A stretch of DNA of 64,000 bases from Selaginella moellendorffii (GCF_000143415.4 NW_003314274.1:2667859-2731858), one strand, 5' to 3'. Numbered from the stretch's first letter, positions 12,701 to 26,511 are shown. Program-made: numbers and translations. Notes: generated from the letters alone by a model not told the origin.

Positions 12701-13492
12701 TGTCTCTCTATAGGATTGATATTGAGTTTCATTTTTCTTGATGTAAATAGTGTTGATGATTTGGCTTTAACTTTGTGTTGTTAGCATTCATGCAATTGCT
12801 AGTTAGCAACTGTATTGACATTCAAATGAACTAAGTGGCAAGTTTCAGGTTGTTGTGTTCTAGAAGAAATTGTTTAGTAAGGGTTGAGCTTTAAGCTTTT
12901 CCTTGAAAAGTTATTTAGTCGTGGACTATGCTAATTCTACAAGTGGAAGAGTTAGTGATTGATATTGGAATGTTTGAATCCTTATTAGATTTGAGTTAGA
13001 ATATATTGATCATTTGATGATTCCTCTTGTGCTTGTTACGATATGAGTTATGTCTTGCTATAGATGGATTTATAGAGGATCGTTTGATGATCACTTGTTG
13101 AGTATAACTTTGTTATGTTTGACTTTTAGATTGATGCATATATGATCTTCATTAGCTTTGCATTATAAAGTTTAGCTTATGAATGTGTTAAGGAGGATAT
13201 TATGGATTGTGCCATGATTTTTTCTTTAGCATTGAAGCTAGTTTATGCGAGACTCATGATCATTGTTAGGCAAGACTAGGATTTGGACTTCTTCGAGCTT
13301 TTGGTTCCTTGAGTTTTCATATTCATTATTCCATTTGTTAGAATTTGTTGGGGAAGGCATTTTAGCTCATCAGCTTTGATGTTGAAGTTGGCTTTTGCAT
13401 TAGCAATCTTTGGTATCATCTAAAATAGTTGATTATCCTTGTTAAAAGGTTTTGCTTGATTGTTGTTGATATAAAATGATTTACTATTCTTC
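9789..13492 (+). repeat. Tandem duplication of about 1.86 kb inside E1
   Basis: The segment starting TAGTTTGTATGATGC at about 9789 starts again at about 11653, and the two copies can be followed in parallel to about 11640 and 13492. Divergence is clear but modest. Element E2 has one copy only. Confidence 0.85.
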
Positions 13493-14713
13493 GGGATAGT
13501 GGATTTCTTCTTTGACAATGATTATGCATATCTCTTTTGATGGGATGATTGATAATTTTTTATGATAGTTAGTTGTTCTCTTTGATAACTTATGGCTTTT
13601 TGCAATACCACATGTTCTTTGCGGTTTACTTTGGATTGGTCTCTTGGGTTTGAGACATCAATAGGATGTTGCTAACGCTTGCTAAAGAAACTTGGGTTCC
13701 TTTGTATTGTTGACCGGGATTTATTCAGATTGGTTAGTGCGATGGTTAGTATGACTAAGTGTTTTTTGGTTTTACCACATTCATTTTGTTCTATTGATTA
13801 TTGCTCGAGTTAGTTCTAATAGATTAGGATGTTATTTCCTTCGGATGATACATTCACAAGCATTATGCTTGTCGATTAAGGATACTTTGTGTTCTTCGAG
13901 TTATCTATGGTAAGTTGTTTAGCATACTATATATAATCTTTGGTAGTTATGTTTTCTCATTGAGTTTCTTTTATGATACACTAGCTTTTGAATTTTGTTA
14001 AATGGTGAATCCTATGTTTTCCAATGGTAGTGATCTTGGTGGTTCCTATACTATAATACTAGTTTATCGGATGATAACTTACTTGGAATACTTTTGTGTT
14101 CTAATTTAAGATTTATTCACTGATAATTAAGTCTCTAAGATATCATTGCCTCTGACTTTGATATTGTCCATTTATTGATCTTTGAGTTTGGGCTAGTATA
14201 AGTAGACTGGCTTCGGCACTTTGTGTGCATGGTGAAATCTCTACTCATAGGGTAGTTACTATCGACTGGTCACATCCCCCGCCTCTTTGTCGATGTTCCT
14301 TATTCCGTTTAAAAGGGTGTGACCATGTAAACAAGTTTAACTGCTTGTTTACAGTAGTCTATCTAAAGCTTACCGACAAGTTTAGTTTCTTTGCTTAGGA
14401 GGGTTAGGGCCTCTGGCTTCTCTCTCTATGTCCCTGTAGGTAGGGGCATATCACACTTTGTAAGTTGGGTGACACCCAGAGTAGCAAGGGTGGCTAACTC
14501 CATTGGTCATTTCCTTGTCGGTGATGGCCAGAAGATGTCTGAGCTGGTAGTGCATCCGCGTTAGACACAGAGGTTGCCTCCTAATTCATTTAAGTTGGTG
14601 CACTTTTCACATAGTGTGATCACCGTGAACTTTTTCTGGAGTTGTTTCCTTGGCTGTATTTTAGACTCGAGTATGCATTGACGAGGACATCAATCTTCCC
14701 TAAGGAGGGAGAG

Positions 14714-15366
14714 TGTCGCGAATGTGACTTTGGGTATCGAAAGTTGGCCAGTCTGTCGGCCAGTCCTTACGGACACTCTTTCCTTACTACCACGACGGCA
14801 GGAGGTTGGTATTGCTGGACCCTTTATCAGTCACTCTTGTTCAAGTGTTAGTAAGCTGGGATTAGTATTTGTACTTGGCCGGATAAGCATAAGGAAGGAA
14901 TTCCTAAGTGTCTATTTATCTAAGTATACTCGGCCTGGCTTGTTAGTTCTCTTTTCCTCTGTCTTGCATTGGCTTGACAAGAACCTTTGCATATTGAGAT
15001 TAGTCCCTTAATATTGCTGGATGATAGCTTAACGTGTCTACCAAACACCCTCACTATCATGCCCTTTGTGTTAGTTTCATTTCGGTCTTAAATGCTATTT
15101 AAGGAAAGTGTCTCGACTTGCTCATTTGGCATATCTACGGAATATAGAGATTAGCCTGAACACAATGGTGTTCATCCCGTGTCCAAATTCACATTCTAGC
15201 GCCATTCCATATTTAGTAAGTTTCGAGCTTGTCCTAGAGATTAACTCCTGATACTAAGGGAGGCTTGGGGTGAAAGCCCAAAGTGTGTGTTCCTCAAGTG
15301 GGGGGGGGGGGGAGGGGGGCTGTGGGGGGTTCCAAATGTATAGTAGGGATAGTGGGTAGGTCGGGG
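14714..15366 (+). mobile_element. 3' LTR of E1, truncated
   Basis: It begins TGTCGCGAATGTGAC right after the purine tract and matches the 5' LTR through the GGGTGAAAGCCCAAAG block, the G run from 15301 and TATAGTAGGGATAGTGGG. Homology stops near 15366 and a gypsy coding remnant begins. The distal part, including the CTACA end, is missing. Confidence 0.88.
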
Positions 15367-15369
15367 ATG

Positions 15370-17740
15370 CCAGGGTCAACTATTTCGGTCGGAGGAAGAG
15401 GCTTTCAATTGTTGCTCATCAACTCAACTATGTGTGGAACAAGTTGGAGTTTGAGGATACTCATGAATCAACTTTAATGCTGGAGGGCATCTTCTATGGT
15501 AGTCTAGTGTGGATTTTACTGGATAGCGGGAGCGATGACAACTTTGTTCCAGCAAAGTTTGTTGTAGAGCACGGCTTGGTGATATGAAGATTTCTACTAT
15601 ATACGGTGGAACTTGCAATTACCTCTACTCAGGATTTCAATGCTTATGTAGAGGGGTTAGAAATGTTGGTTGGCAAAACCACACTTTTGAAGACTTTTTA
15701 TCTTGCGGATTTCCATCGTGTGGATCTCATTCTTGGGATGCCATGGTTGGTGAAGGTGGATCCAGAGATAAAATGGAGTATTAAACGTGTCTTATTATAC
15801 TACAATGGCATTAAAGATATATGGTTTGGAGAGGGAGTTCAACTTCTAGTTGTTATGCTCTTCGCTAAATTTTTTAAGCGGGCTTGTTGTAATGGAAAAG
15901 CTCTTTCAAGTTACTTGCTATTTGTTCATGACTTGGGAAACCAAGGCATATGTGGGGGAGAACAATACAAGATGTACTCAATGAGTTTTCTAATGTTTTT
16001 CCATCTGAACTTCCTCATGGGTTGCCTCTATTACGAGGTGTGGAGCATGGGATTACATTAGAGCTAGAGATGTGACCAATTTACCAACGTCCACTTCAGT
16101 TGAGTTATATAGAAGAACAAAAAGTTCAATGACAAGTTAAGGAATTACTTGAGTTTGGATTTATTCAGCCAAATAAGTCTCTGTTTGGTGCTCTAGTATT
16201 GCTTGTGAAGAAGAAGGATGATTCAATACAAATGTCTATTGCCTACTGTACCTTCAACAAAAGGACACTAAAGGATAAAATGCAAATACTGCATGTGGAT
16301 GATATCTTAGACAAACTTGGTAAAGCACAAGTGTTTACTAAGTTTGATTTGAGAAATGTATATCATCAGATTGCAATAGATGATGCATGTATTTCTAAGA
16401 CGACATTCAACACAAGCTTCAGATATTTTGAATTTATAGTTATGCTGTTTGGTTTGACGAATGCACTAACCATATTTACTTGGTGGATGATAGAGGTATT
16501 TGGGCATTATCTTCATGAGTTTGTGGAGATTTTCTTTGTCACAATATAGCCTAGATATTCCATGTTTGACTTTGAAAACTTATATTTGCTTTGCTTTGTA
16601 TAAAGTTAGTTTGCTATCACGGAGTAACAAAAGAACCTTATGCAAATGCACTTTATAATCTTCCATATTCTTGCTGAAAGCAAGAATATTGTCTTCTAAA
16701 GGTGTCAAGACAGATCTAGGAAAGGTGGCTTTGGTGGAGAACTGACCTACATTGACTATAGTGGCTAAGTTATGCAGTTTATTTTATATGGCTAGTTACT
16801 ACTAACGTTTCTAGTATAAATTTGTGGAGGTGGCTATTCCTTTGACATTATTGTTGTGCAAAAATGTGTCATTCGAGTGCAAGAAGCCACAAGAGGAGAG
16901 TTTTGTAGCGTTGAAATGGTTGTTAAGTAAGGCTCTAGTACTTTGCATTGCTAATCCATCAAAACATTACAAAATAACATGTGATGCGAGTGGTTATGCA
17001 TTGAGAGGAGCTCTCATGCAAGAGGGACAGCCTATTTCATATGAGAGTCGAACTTTGAATCCTGTAGAGTAACACTATTTTACATATGAGCAAGAGTTAC
17101 TCTCCATTCATGCTTTATAGATATGCCAACATTATCTTTATGGTGTAGTGTTTATGGTGTCGACAAATCATAAATATCTTATGTATCTTTTCACATAAAA
17201 AGAGTTAAACACTAGGCAATCTTATTGAATGGTCAAATTCATGGAGTTTGGGGAGTTTCTTATTAAGCATCTTCTGGGAAAATCATGTGGTGGTAGATGC
17301 TTTATATCATGTTCGTTACGTGATAGCGTTACAAACATGGTTTTTTCATCATTTGAGTGATATGGTTAGTGAGTTTCGGCAGTTGGTTGAGCATACTCAG
17401 GCTCAAGATGTTGAGGTGGCCTCCTTGCAAGACCAAATGGAAGGACCTTTCTCATTGGTGGATGGGATTCTTTACTACAATGGTTGTGTATATTTGCCAC
17501 AGGTGGATGTGTTAATTACTCAAGTTTTGTTCCATTACCATGATCATCTAGAGGCCGGTCATTTTGGGGGGAAGAAGACATATGAGTTGATTAAGTGCAA
17601 TTTTTATTGGAGGACTATAAAGGCTAATATCCTCAAGTATTATAAATCATGTGAGCTCTATTAGTGGCTTAAGGAGCCACAGGAGAAGCCGGGGGGACTT
17701 TTGCAACATTTACCTATTCCACAAAACCATTGGTGTAGTA
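15370..17740 (+). pseudogene. Decayed gypsy pol (element F)
   Basis: Order on the plus strand: an aspartic protease stretch around 15490-15760 with the catalytic Leu-Asp-Ser-Gly-Ser; reverse transcriptase fragments at 16150-16550 (VLLVKKKD, FTKFDLRNVYHQI, then MLFGLTNA where MPFGLTNAP is usual; the YxDD box is lost); RNase H around 16824-17190 (ITCDASGYA); and the integrase zinc-binding region and early core at 17440-17735 (HLEAGHFGGKKTYEL). Protease, RT, RNase H, integrase order is typical of Ty3/gypsy. Frames are broken by stops and shifts. Both ends abut truncated E-family LTRs, so no LTRs of its own are visible. Confidence 0.88.
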
Positions 17741-17744
17741 ACTC

Positions 17745-18124
17745 ATAGCATTTGGGACCGAAATGAGACTAACACAAAGGGCATGATAGCGAGGGTGTTT
17801 GGCAGACACGGTAAGTTATCATGTAGCGATATTAAGGGACTAATCTCAATATGCGAGGGTTCTTGTCAAGCCAGTGCAAGACAGAGCAAAAGAGAACTAA
17901 CAAGCCGGGCCAAGTATGCTCAGCTAAATAGACACTTAGGAATTCCTTCCTTATGCTCATCCGGCCAAGTACAGATGCAAAGTCCAGTTTACTAACACTT
18001 GAACAAGAGGGACTAATAAAGGGTCCAGCAATACCGACCTCCTGCCATCGTGGCAGTAAGGTAAGAGTGTCCGTAAGGACTGGCCGATAGGTAACTTTCG
18101 ATACCTGAACTCACATTCGCGACA
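17745..18124 (-). mobile_element. 3' LTR of element E2, truncated
   Basis: Reverse complement of the first part of the E LTR; the minus-strand LTR begins TGTCGCGAATG at 18124. A purine tract (plus-strand CTCTCCCCCCCTAGGG, 18125-18140) precedes it. The left side stops at about 17745 in the element F integrase, so the distal LTR half is lost. Confidence 0.87.
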
Positions 18125-21100
18125 CTCTCCCCCCCTAGGGAAGATCGACGTCCTCGTCGATGCATACTCCAGTCTAGAATACCGCCAAGGAAACAACTCC
18201 ATAAAAAGTTCACGGTACTCACACTATGTGAGAAATGCACCAACTTAAATGAGTTAAGGGGTAACCTCTTTGTCTAACGCGGATGCGCTACCAGCTCAGA
18301 CACCTTCTGGCCGTCGCCGACAAGGAAATGACCAACAGAGTTAGCCACCCTTGCTGCTCTGGGTGTCACCCAGCTACAAAAGTGTGATATGCCCCTGCCT
18401 GTAGGAACATAGAGAGAGAAGCCAGAGGCCCCAACCCTCCTGAGCAAAGAAACCAAACCCGTTGGTAAGGTTTAGATAGACTACTATAAATAGGCAGTTA
18501 GAGTTGTTTACACGGTCATGCCCTTTTAACGGAATAAAGAACATCGACAGAGAGGCGGGTTATGTGACCAGTCGACAGTAGCTACCCCATGACTAGAGAT
18601 TTCACCATGCACACGAAGTGCCGAAGCCAGTCTACCCATTACTAGCCCAAACTCAAAGATCAATAGATGGACAATAGCAAAGTCATAGACAATGATATTT
18701 TAGATATTTAATTATCAGTGAATAAAGCTTAGATTAGAACACAAAAGTATTCCAAGTAAGTTATCATTCGATAAACTAGTATTATAGTATAAGAACCACC
18801 AAGATCACTATCATTGGAAAACATAGGATTCACCATCCAACAAAATTCAATAGCAAGTATATTATCAAGTAAACTCAATGATAAAACTTAACTACCGAAA
18901 ATGGCAGATAGCATGCCAAACAACTCACAAAACACAACTCAAAGAACACAAAGTATCATTGACTAACAAGCACAATGCTCGCGAATGTATCACCCGAAGG
19001 AAATAACATCCTAATCTATGAGAACTAACTCGAGCAATAATCAACAGAACAAAATGAATATTGCAAAGCAAACAAACGCTTGTTCATATCAACCATTGCA
19101 CTAGCCAATCCAGATAGATCCCAGCCAATAACACCAAGGAACTCAAGTTGCCTAAGCAAGTGTCAGTAACATCTTACTGATGTCTCAAACCCAAGAGACT
19201 AATCCAGAGCAAACCACAAAGAACATGTGGTATTGCGAAAAGCCAAAAGCCATCAAAGAGAACAACTAACCATTATAAAAGATCATCAATCATCCCATCA
19301 ATAAAGAGATGCATAATCGTCATTGAAGAAAGAATCCACCATCCCGAAGAATGGCAAATCATTCTAGATCAACGATAATCAAGCAAAACCTTCGACAAGG
19401 ATAATCAACTTTCCTAGATGATAGTCAATCATCACCAATGATTGCTAGATGCAAAAGCCAACTTCAACATCGAAGCTAACAAGCCAAAATGCCTTCCCCA
19501 ACAACTTCAAACAAATGGAACAATGAGCACAAAACTCAATGAACCAAAAGCTCGAAGAAGCCTATAGCTAAGTCTTGCCTAATAATGATCACGAGTCTCA
19601 TAGAAGCTAACTTCAATGCTAAAGAAGAAATCATGGTGCAACCCACAATATCTTCCTCAACACATTCATAAGCCAAACTTCATAATGTCAAAGCTAATGA
19701 ATAGCATTTCTACATCAATCCAAAAGCTAAGCAAAATGGAGCTATACTCAATAAGTGATCACCAAACCGATCCTTTATGAATCCATCTACAGCATGACGT
19801 AATTCACCTCATAACAAGCACAAGAAAAATCATCAATGATCGATATATCTCAATTGAAATCCAACAAGGATTCAATCACTTTAATACCAATCACTAACTC
19901 TTCTTCTCATAGAGGTAGCATTGTCCACGACTAAATCACTTTTCAAGGACAAGCTTAAAGCTCAACCCTTACTAAACAAACTCATCGAGAACACAACTAA
20001 CTCAACTTGCCACTCAGTTCATTTGAACGTCAACACAGTTGCTAACTAGCAAATGCATGAATGCCAACAACACAAAGCTAAAGCCAAATCATCAACACTT
20101 TTCATCAAGACTAATGAAACTCAATATCAATCCTAAGGAAAGACATTTCATTTCACTCAAGTCTCAATATCAACAATATCAATGACAAGGCATCACTTCA
20201 ATGCCATCAACATCATAACAAAACTAGAAGAAAGTAAGAGTGAATCACCACCCAAAACTTCCTAGCAACCAAGCTAACCAAAGTCGAAGATACTTAGTTA
20301 GTATCCGAGACCAATCCTTCAGCAATACTCAGTTTCAGATAACATATCATCAAGGAGTGATTCACCACATCCACGACTCAATGAAATCCAACATTACGGA
20401 CCAAACGTAACCAAATGATATCGACAAAGGAATTGACATGCCAACATGGAAAAATCATGCAAGCCTAATGACACGATCCTTCACAACACCATCCGGTAAA
20501 GCAAGCCCATCACTGCTGAATCATCATCGAGCAAAGCAAGTGTCAACAGTTCTTGACGAAGTCAACAAGCAATCACTAGTCGCAAAGCAACTAACACTCA
20601 CTCCTCAACTTGCCTTCACAAGACCTAAACACCAACTCTTGTCATTAAGTTATATACTTGTCCAACATGAACATAATACCCCAGGTACGAGATAAGAGTT
20701 CATAGACAAGCACAAACTAAATGACCACTCGAATCCAACTCAACCATAATAAACTCACTAAAACATTTAGCCACTTAGCTCTGAGCATGCCTTGAAGAGG
20801 CTAGCTATGCATGATCAACACTCAGTCGAAACTAAAGTGAAGACCATGAGATGGACTCATATTGGTACACAACCTCCTTTTAGACAAAGCTATAGTACGG
20901 GTACCAACATCGCAACCTCAAACAACTAAATTGGACATCACCATCCTCAGCCAAGGCACAAGGCCACCAAGACCAAGTCAAGATTAGTGAGAGCTCACTA
21001 CTCTCATAGAGTCTAACGAAATGCAAGGTGCAACCTGCCACCAAGCACAACGCTACAAAAGAAAGGTACAAGGGTCACCTTTCTGAGAAAAGTGCAACGG

Positions 21101-23102
21101 CCACTTTTCTATATCAACTCTAGACTCTATCCAACTCAATTATTTTAGCCCCAAAAGTCAGCATCCCTTTCAAGCCGCATCATACAAACTACCTATCAGG
21201 GTCTAAGCTAAGTGAAGTCAACTCCAACCCCTTCACTAGTTTGTACTGGCTTATGAAAATGGAATGGTTTTCGGCAAAGTGACCAACAGATCAGCCATTG
21301 GAGAAGTCTAAGAAAATTTGTGGAAAATTTTCCATCCCAAAGAAAGAATGACTCTCAGTCTAGGAATACAAACTTTCAAGACTCAACCAACTTCTTCCTA
21401 CTAACAACTTCACATAGATTCACCTCAACACAAATTCTCATAATCCAACAACATGCTTAAGCATCGAACATCCTTTTGCCCATATTTCCGATATCCAACT
21501 TTGACATCCGCAAAATGCAAAATGAACATCCAAGGCTTGATCACGAAGACCACATCTTCGGATATCCATATTGCACTAACACTCTTCTTCAATCACCTTC
21601 AAGATCCAATGTGAATCCAAAACACTAACAAGAAAAATGATATAGAAAAATCAAGGTCCAAGGAAAATTCTTTATCACTTGAAATAATAATGCCACTTCC
21701 ACTAACACAAGTGCTAGTGATGTCAATGCCCCAACTACACATCTTCTCCATCCAACAATCTAGTCCAAGTGCTAACGGATCAACCGACAAGCTATAGCAA
21801 ATGAATGTTACAACCCTTTCCATCACCTAACAGGCAAACTCAAGGAAACAAGGTACCAACTTAAGCTTAGCATAATGGACCACCATCGAGAATTCAGTCA
21901 AAGCTACTACAATGCTACTTTGTGCAAGTAGACTAGCTTCTCCATCAACCACTTTGGGGTTGATCATCATTTAACCAAGCAACTTCGTAAACACATTGCT
22001 CAGTATCACATGGATATGATATAGAAATCACAATGACTTGATCATTGATTGAGTAACACCACGAGCAATGCCAATGTCATTACTTCAAAGGTTTATGTGA
22101 GTATCAAGTGCCAACTCAATTTGACAAAATGCAACATAAATGCCACACTCCACCGATAGAGATTTACAACACCCAACATCACTAACTTTTGTTCACAACA
22201 CGGACAAGCTCATGCCACTCTCTTTCCGACCAAACTCAACACTAATCCAACACCAAGCTACTCAAGGAGCAATAGCAAGGTTCCCCGGAAAAGAATTGAG
22301 CATTGCAACCCTAGTCTTCCATAGCAAGCCTAGACAAAATGGTATAACGTTTCACCGCTATCCATTCCACAACTCACCATTTGTAAGACCATCACTTCCA
22401 ACATGCATCAAGATAGGGACTCTTGATTGCATGATGTGAACATAAGTAATGAGTTAACACCTCGTTGCAGATCATCTCTCCAAGAAGAGAAAATGATTTA
22501 TGTATTTGATCCTCCGTCCCTGATGACTCTCTTTTCGGTCTCATCTTTGACTAAACCTCAAACTGGCTTTTGCACTACCTTCAGTTCAATCTAAGAAAAG
22601 TTTATGAGAGAGCACGGCCATGACTACTTGAACCAATAGACTAATCCCTATAGTCTTGATTGATCCACTTATAATCATGCCTAGGAAGGATCCACTAGTG
22701 TCGTGCTAAACAGCTACGGACCAGCCTATTTGCCACTCATAGCAAACCCAGGGAGGTTTGCGTTCACCCATGGTACATGGAACAACTCATGGATCCACCG
22801 ATAGGCTAATATTAATCCTGCCAACTCAAAGTGTAACCTCGAGTTGCTAATGCGCCTCACTCACGAGCCCAAGCGCAAACTCGTGTAACAGAACAACTTA
22901 GTCCACCCTATGAGCCCAAGAGCAAGCTCACATATTATGAAACACAGAGGTAACCAAAACCTATCCCAAGGAACCAATGCGAAGTCTTTGCACCAAAATG
23001 TGTACCCACTCGGATCATTGTTTTCATCTCTGCGTATGCAACGAGACTAGTTGCCCAATCTCATTGAATAGTACTCGCTGAGACTCATTCTCTGATACCA
23101 AA
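18125..23102 (-). mobile_element. Internal region of E2, non-coding
   Basis: About 5 kb, the inverted counterpart of E1's interior with a single copy of the segment tandemly duplicated there. No gag or pol motif was recognised. It ends on the right at a primer-binding site (23089-23100, reading TGGTATCAGAGA on the minus strand). Confidence 0.85.
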
Positions 23103-24249
23103 TGTAGCGCACGTGGTTTTGACTCTTTATCCTATGGTGATTTACCATAGGATAACACCACGAAGCGGAACCTAAACCCTCTTTGTGCCACGTGACAGAT
23201 GCCACATGTCACATACCACGTGTCCATGCCACGTGTCCATAAGAATCCGAGGTTCAGCGCCTTGGGCCACTGAACGAAAGAACGGTGCCAAACTACCAAG
23301 CATGACGCCAAGGAGTGATGGAACCGGACCACAGAGCAACTCCCGAGCATTTAGCCCAAGGAGCAAAGGGACAGGAGCCCGAAGCGACTTGGAACAGTCC
23401 TAGAGCAACCAACATCCTAATGTCAGGACCAGCACGCAAAACGGAGCCAAACGGAGTCTGGCACTATTTCGGCATACCGGTGGCCTAACGTGAGGACATG
23501 GGTACTCCACTAGCTAGTATGGAATGGAACTTAGGCTTAGACCCAAGCCAGACACAGAACAAGGACAGGCACACAAGCGGGAGCTAGACTATACTTTAGG
23601 TTGGTCGGCCATGCCCAACCTACCCACTATCCCTACTATAATTTTGGAACCCCCCATAGCCCCCACCCCCCTGAGGAACACATGCTTTGGGCTTTCATCC
23701 CAAGCCTCCCTTAGTATCAGGAGTTAGTCTCTGGGACAAGCTTGAAACTTATTAAATATGGAATATCCTTAGATTGCGAATTTGGACACGGGACGAACAC
23801 CATTGTGTTCAGGCCAATCTCTACATTCCGTAGATATGCCAAATGAGCAAATCTGGACACTTTCCATAAATAGCATTTGGGACCGAAATGAGACTAACAC
23901 AAAGGGCATGATAGCGAGGGTGTTTGGCAGACACGGTAAGCTATCATGTAGCAATTTTGATTGACTAATCTCAATATGCGAGGGTTCTTGTCAAGCCAGT
24001 GCAAGACAGAGCAAAAGAGAACTAACAAGCCGGGCCAAGTATGCTCAGCTAAATAGACACTTAGGAATTCCTTCCTTATGCTCATCCGGCCAAGTACAGA
24101 TGCAAAGTCCAGTTTACTAACACTTGAACAAGAGGGACTAATAAAGGGTTCAGCAATACCGACCTCCTGCCATCGTGGCAGTAAGGTAAGAGTGTCCGTA
24201 AGGACTGGCCGACAGGTAACTTTCGATACCTAAAGTCACATTTGCGACA
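23103..24249 (-). mobile_element. 5' LTR of E2
   Basis: A complete E-type LTR of 1147 bp, running on the minus strand from TGTCGCAAATGTGAC to GTGCGCTACA. It includes the C run (minus-strand G run) and the shared GAAAGCCCAAAGC-type block at about 23640-23705. Confidence 0.9.
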
Positions 24250-24717
24250 ATATCTTAGACATCATCGTTTAACCAAGCAATTTTGTAAACATTTATCAAC
24301 AAATTTATCACATAGACATGATATAAAAATCACAATGACTTGATGATCAATTGAGTAACACCACGAGCAATGCCCATGTCACTATTACAAAGGTTTATGT
24401 GAGTATGAAGTGCCAACTCAATTTGACAAAATGCAACATAAATGCCACACCCACTAATAAAGCTTTAAAGCACTCAACACCACTAACTTTTGTTCACAAC
24501 ACGGACACATTTATGCCACTCTCTATCCGACAAAACTCAAAACTAATCTAACACCAAGTTACTCAAAGGGCAATAGCAAGGTTCCTTGGAAAAGAATTAA
24601 GCATTGCAACCCAAGTCTTCAATAACAAGCCTAGACAAAATGGTTTAGTGCTTTATTGCTATCCATCCTATAACTCACCATTTGTAAAACCATCATTTCC
24701 AACATGCATCAAGGTAC
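24250..24717 (-). mobile_element. E-family internal fragment (E3)
   Basis: It follows the E2 LTR directly and resembles the primer-proximal interior of E2 near 21960-22420 (ACCAAGCAA, CACAATGACTTGAT, GTTTATGTGAGTAT). It is more diverged than E1 versus E2 and breaks off into LTR sequence at about 24718. Confidence 0.75.
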
Positions 24718-25417
24718 CCATACCCGACCTACCCACTATCCCTACTATATATTTGGAACCCCCTATAGTTGCCCAATCTTATAGTATTCGCTGAGATGTA
24801 TCCTTTGATACCAAATGTAGTGCACGTGGTTTTTACCCTTTATCCTATAGTGATTTACCATAGGATAACCACAAAGTGGAACCTAAACCTTCCATATGCC
24901 ACGTGTCACTTACTATTTGCCATATGCCACATGTCTAAAACATAGTGGTGTAGAAATTCAAGTTTTAAAGCTTTAGGCCACTGAATGAAGGAATGGTGCC
25001 AAACTCCCAAGTATGGAGCAAAGGAGCAATGGCATTGGAGCATAAAATGACTCCCAAGTGTACAGCTCAAAGAGTGAAGGGACAAGAGCACAGAGTGACT
25101 TAGAACAGTTCTAGAGTATTTAGCATCCCAATGCTAGAACCAACATGCAAAACGAAGCTAAATAGAGTCTAAAGCTATTTTAGCATACCAATGGCCTAAT
25201 GCAAGGATATAGGTACTCCACTAGCTAGTATGAAATGGAACTTGGGCTTAAACCTAAGCCAGACACAGAACATGGGCAAGCACTCAAGCAGGAGCTAGAC
25301 TATGCCTCAGGTTGGTCGGCCATACCCAACCTACCCACTATCCCTACTATACATTTGGAACCCCCCATAGTTGCCCAATCTTATAGTACTCGTTGAGACC
25401 TATCCTCTAATACCAAA
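24718..25417 (-). repeat. Tandem LTR/primer-site repeat, period about 601 bp
   Basis: The cassette CCTACCCACTATCCCTACTAT...GGAACCCC..ATAG recurs at about 24728, 25330 and 25931. Between copies lie a leader piece (TTGCCCAATCTTATAGTA), a decayed primer site (TTTGATACCA, then TCTAATACCA) and the distal part of an E LTR. This looks like tandem duplication of an LTR-end plus leader unit by unequal recombination. Confidence 0.8.
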
Positions 25418-26069
25418 TGTAGTGCATGTGGTTTTTACCCTTTATCCTATGGTGATTTACCATAGGATAACCATGAAGTGGAACTTAAACCTTCCATGTG
25501 CCATGTGTCACATACTATGTGCCATATGCCACGTGTCCAAAACATAGTGGTGTAGAACCCGAATTTCAGAGCCTTGGGCCACTGAATGAAGGAATGGTGC
25601 CAAACTCCCAAGTATGGAGCTAAGGAGTAATGGCACTAGAGCATGGAATGACTCCCGAATGTACAGCCCAAGGAGTGAAGGGACAAGAGCATAGAACGAC
25701 TTAGAATAGTCCTAGAGCATCCAGTATCTCAATGCTAGAACTAGCATGCACAACAGAGCTAAACAAAGTCTGATGTTATTTTAGCATACTGGTGGTCTAA
25801 CGCAAGGATATGGGTACTCCACTAGCTAGTATGAAATGGAACTTGGGCTTAAACCTAAGTCAAATACAGAACAAGGGCAAGCATGCAAGCGGGAGCTAAA
25901 CTATGCCTCAGGTTGGTCGGCCATGCCCGACCTACCCACTATCCCTACTATACATTTGGAACCCCCATAGCCCCCCCCCCCCCCTTAAGGAACACACGCT
26001 TTGGGCTTTCACCCCAAGCCTCCCTTAGTATCAAGAGTTAGTCTCTGGGATATACTCGAAACTTGCTAA
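25418..26069 (-). mobile_element. E-type LTR, distal part, split by the 13-kb element
   Basis: Minus-strand E LTR from its CACTACA-like end through the GAAAGCCCAAAGCG block (C run 25971-25984) to ACTTGCTAA, where it stops. The rest of the LTR (CTAAATATAAAATG...TTTGCAACA) resumes at 39134-39628. Other E LTRs have these parts joined (compare 23745-23775). Confidence 0.88.
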
Positions 26070-26093
26070 AAGCTCTATTTCGTTAAAGTGGGA
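26070..26093 (+). repeat. Left terminal inverted repeat
   Basis: It begins AAGCTCTATTTCG and ends AAAGTGGGA, and is identical in reverse complement to 39110-39133. A nearby TCCCACTT in opposite orientation (26105-26115) gives a subterminal hairpin GTGGGA...TCCCAC. Confidence 0.9.
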
Positions 26094-26511
26094 ATTGTCA
26101 TTATCCCACTTGTAAAATAAGGTTTCCAAACCTTTATATAGTATATAAATATAACAAAATTCAACTGCATTGAGGCACATGCCATTTTATTTTAAACAAG
26201 GAAATGTCTACTCAATCACTTCTCCTCCCCCTGCCACTGCTTCACCTCTCTCTTCTCCTTGTCATCGTCGTCCAATTTCTTTCCATCCTTTTAATATTGG
26301 TTCAGTTGCTCCGAGTCTAGGTGGAGCCCAAGTCCCCATTCAATCTTTACTTTCCCCTTATTAATAAAACAACTTCGTAGACTTCCAATAACATGTTGTA
26401 ACACTTCTAGTATAATGCAAATCCTCTCAAAGAATTGTCTTTTAATATTAATACAATGGCATGGAACCCTATGCCATAATAAGTTACATTTTTAAATAAA
26501 TACATGCCATC

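Larger units (their letters stand above)
8057..14713 (+). mobile_element. Internal region of E1, non-coding
   Basis: About 6.7 kb with no reading frame above roughly 100 codons and no gag or pol motif on either strand, so E1 is a second non-autonomous LTR family. It parallels the 5-kb interior of E2 (18125-23102) in inverted orientation. The size difference is explained by a tandem duplication (9789-13492) present only here. The polypurine tract AAGGAGGGAGAG at 14702-14713 abuts the 3' LTR. Confidence 0.85.
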
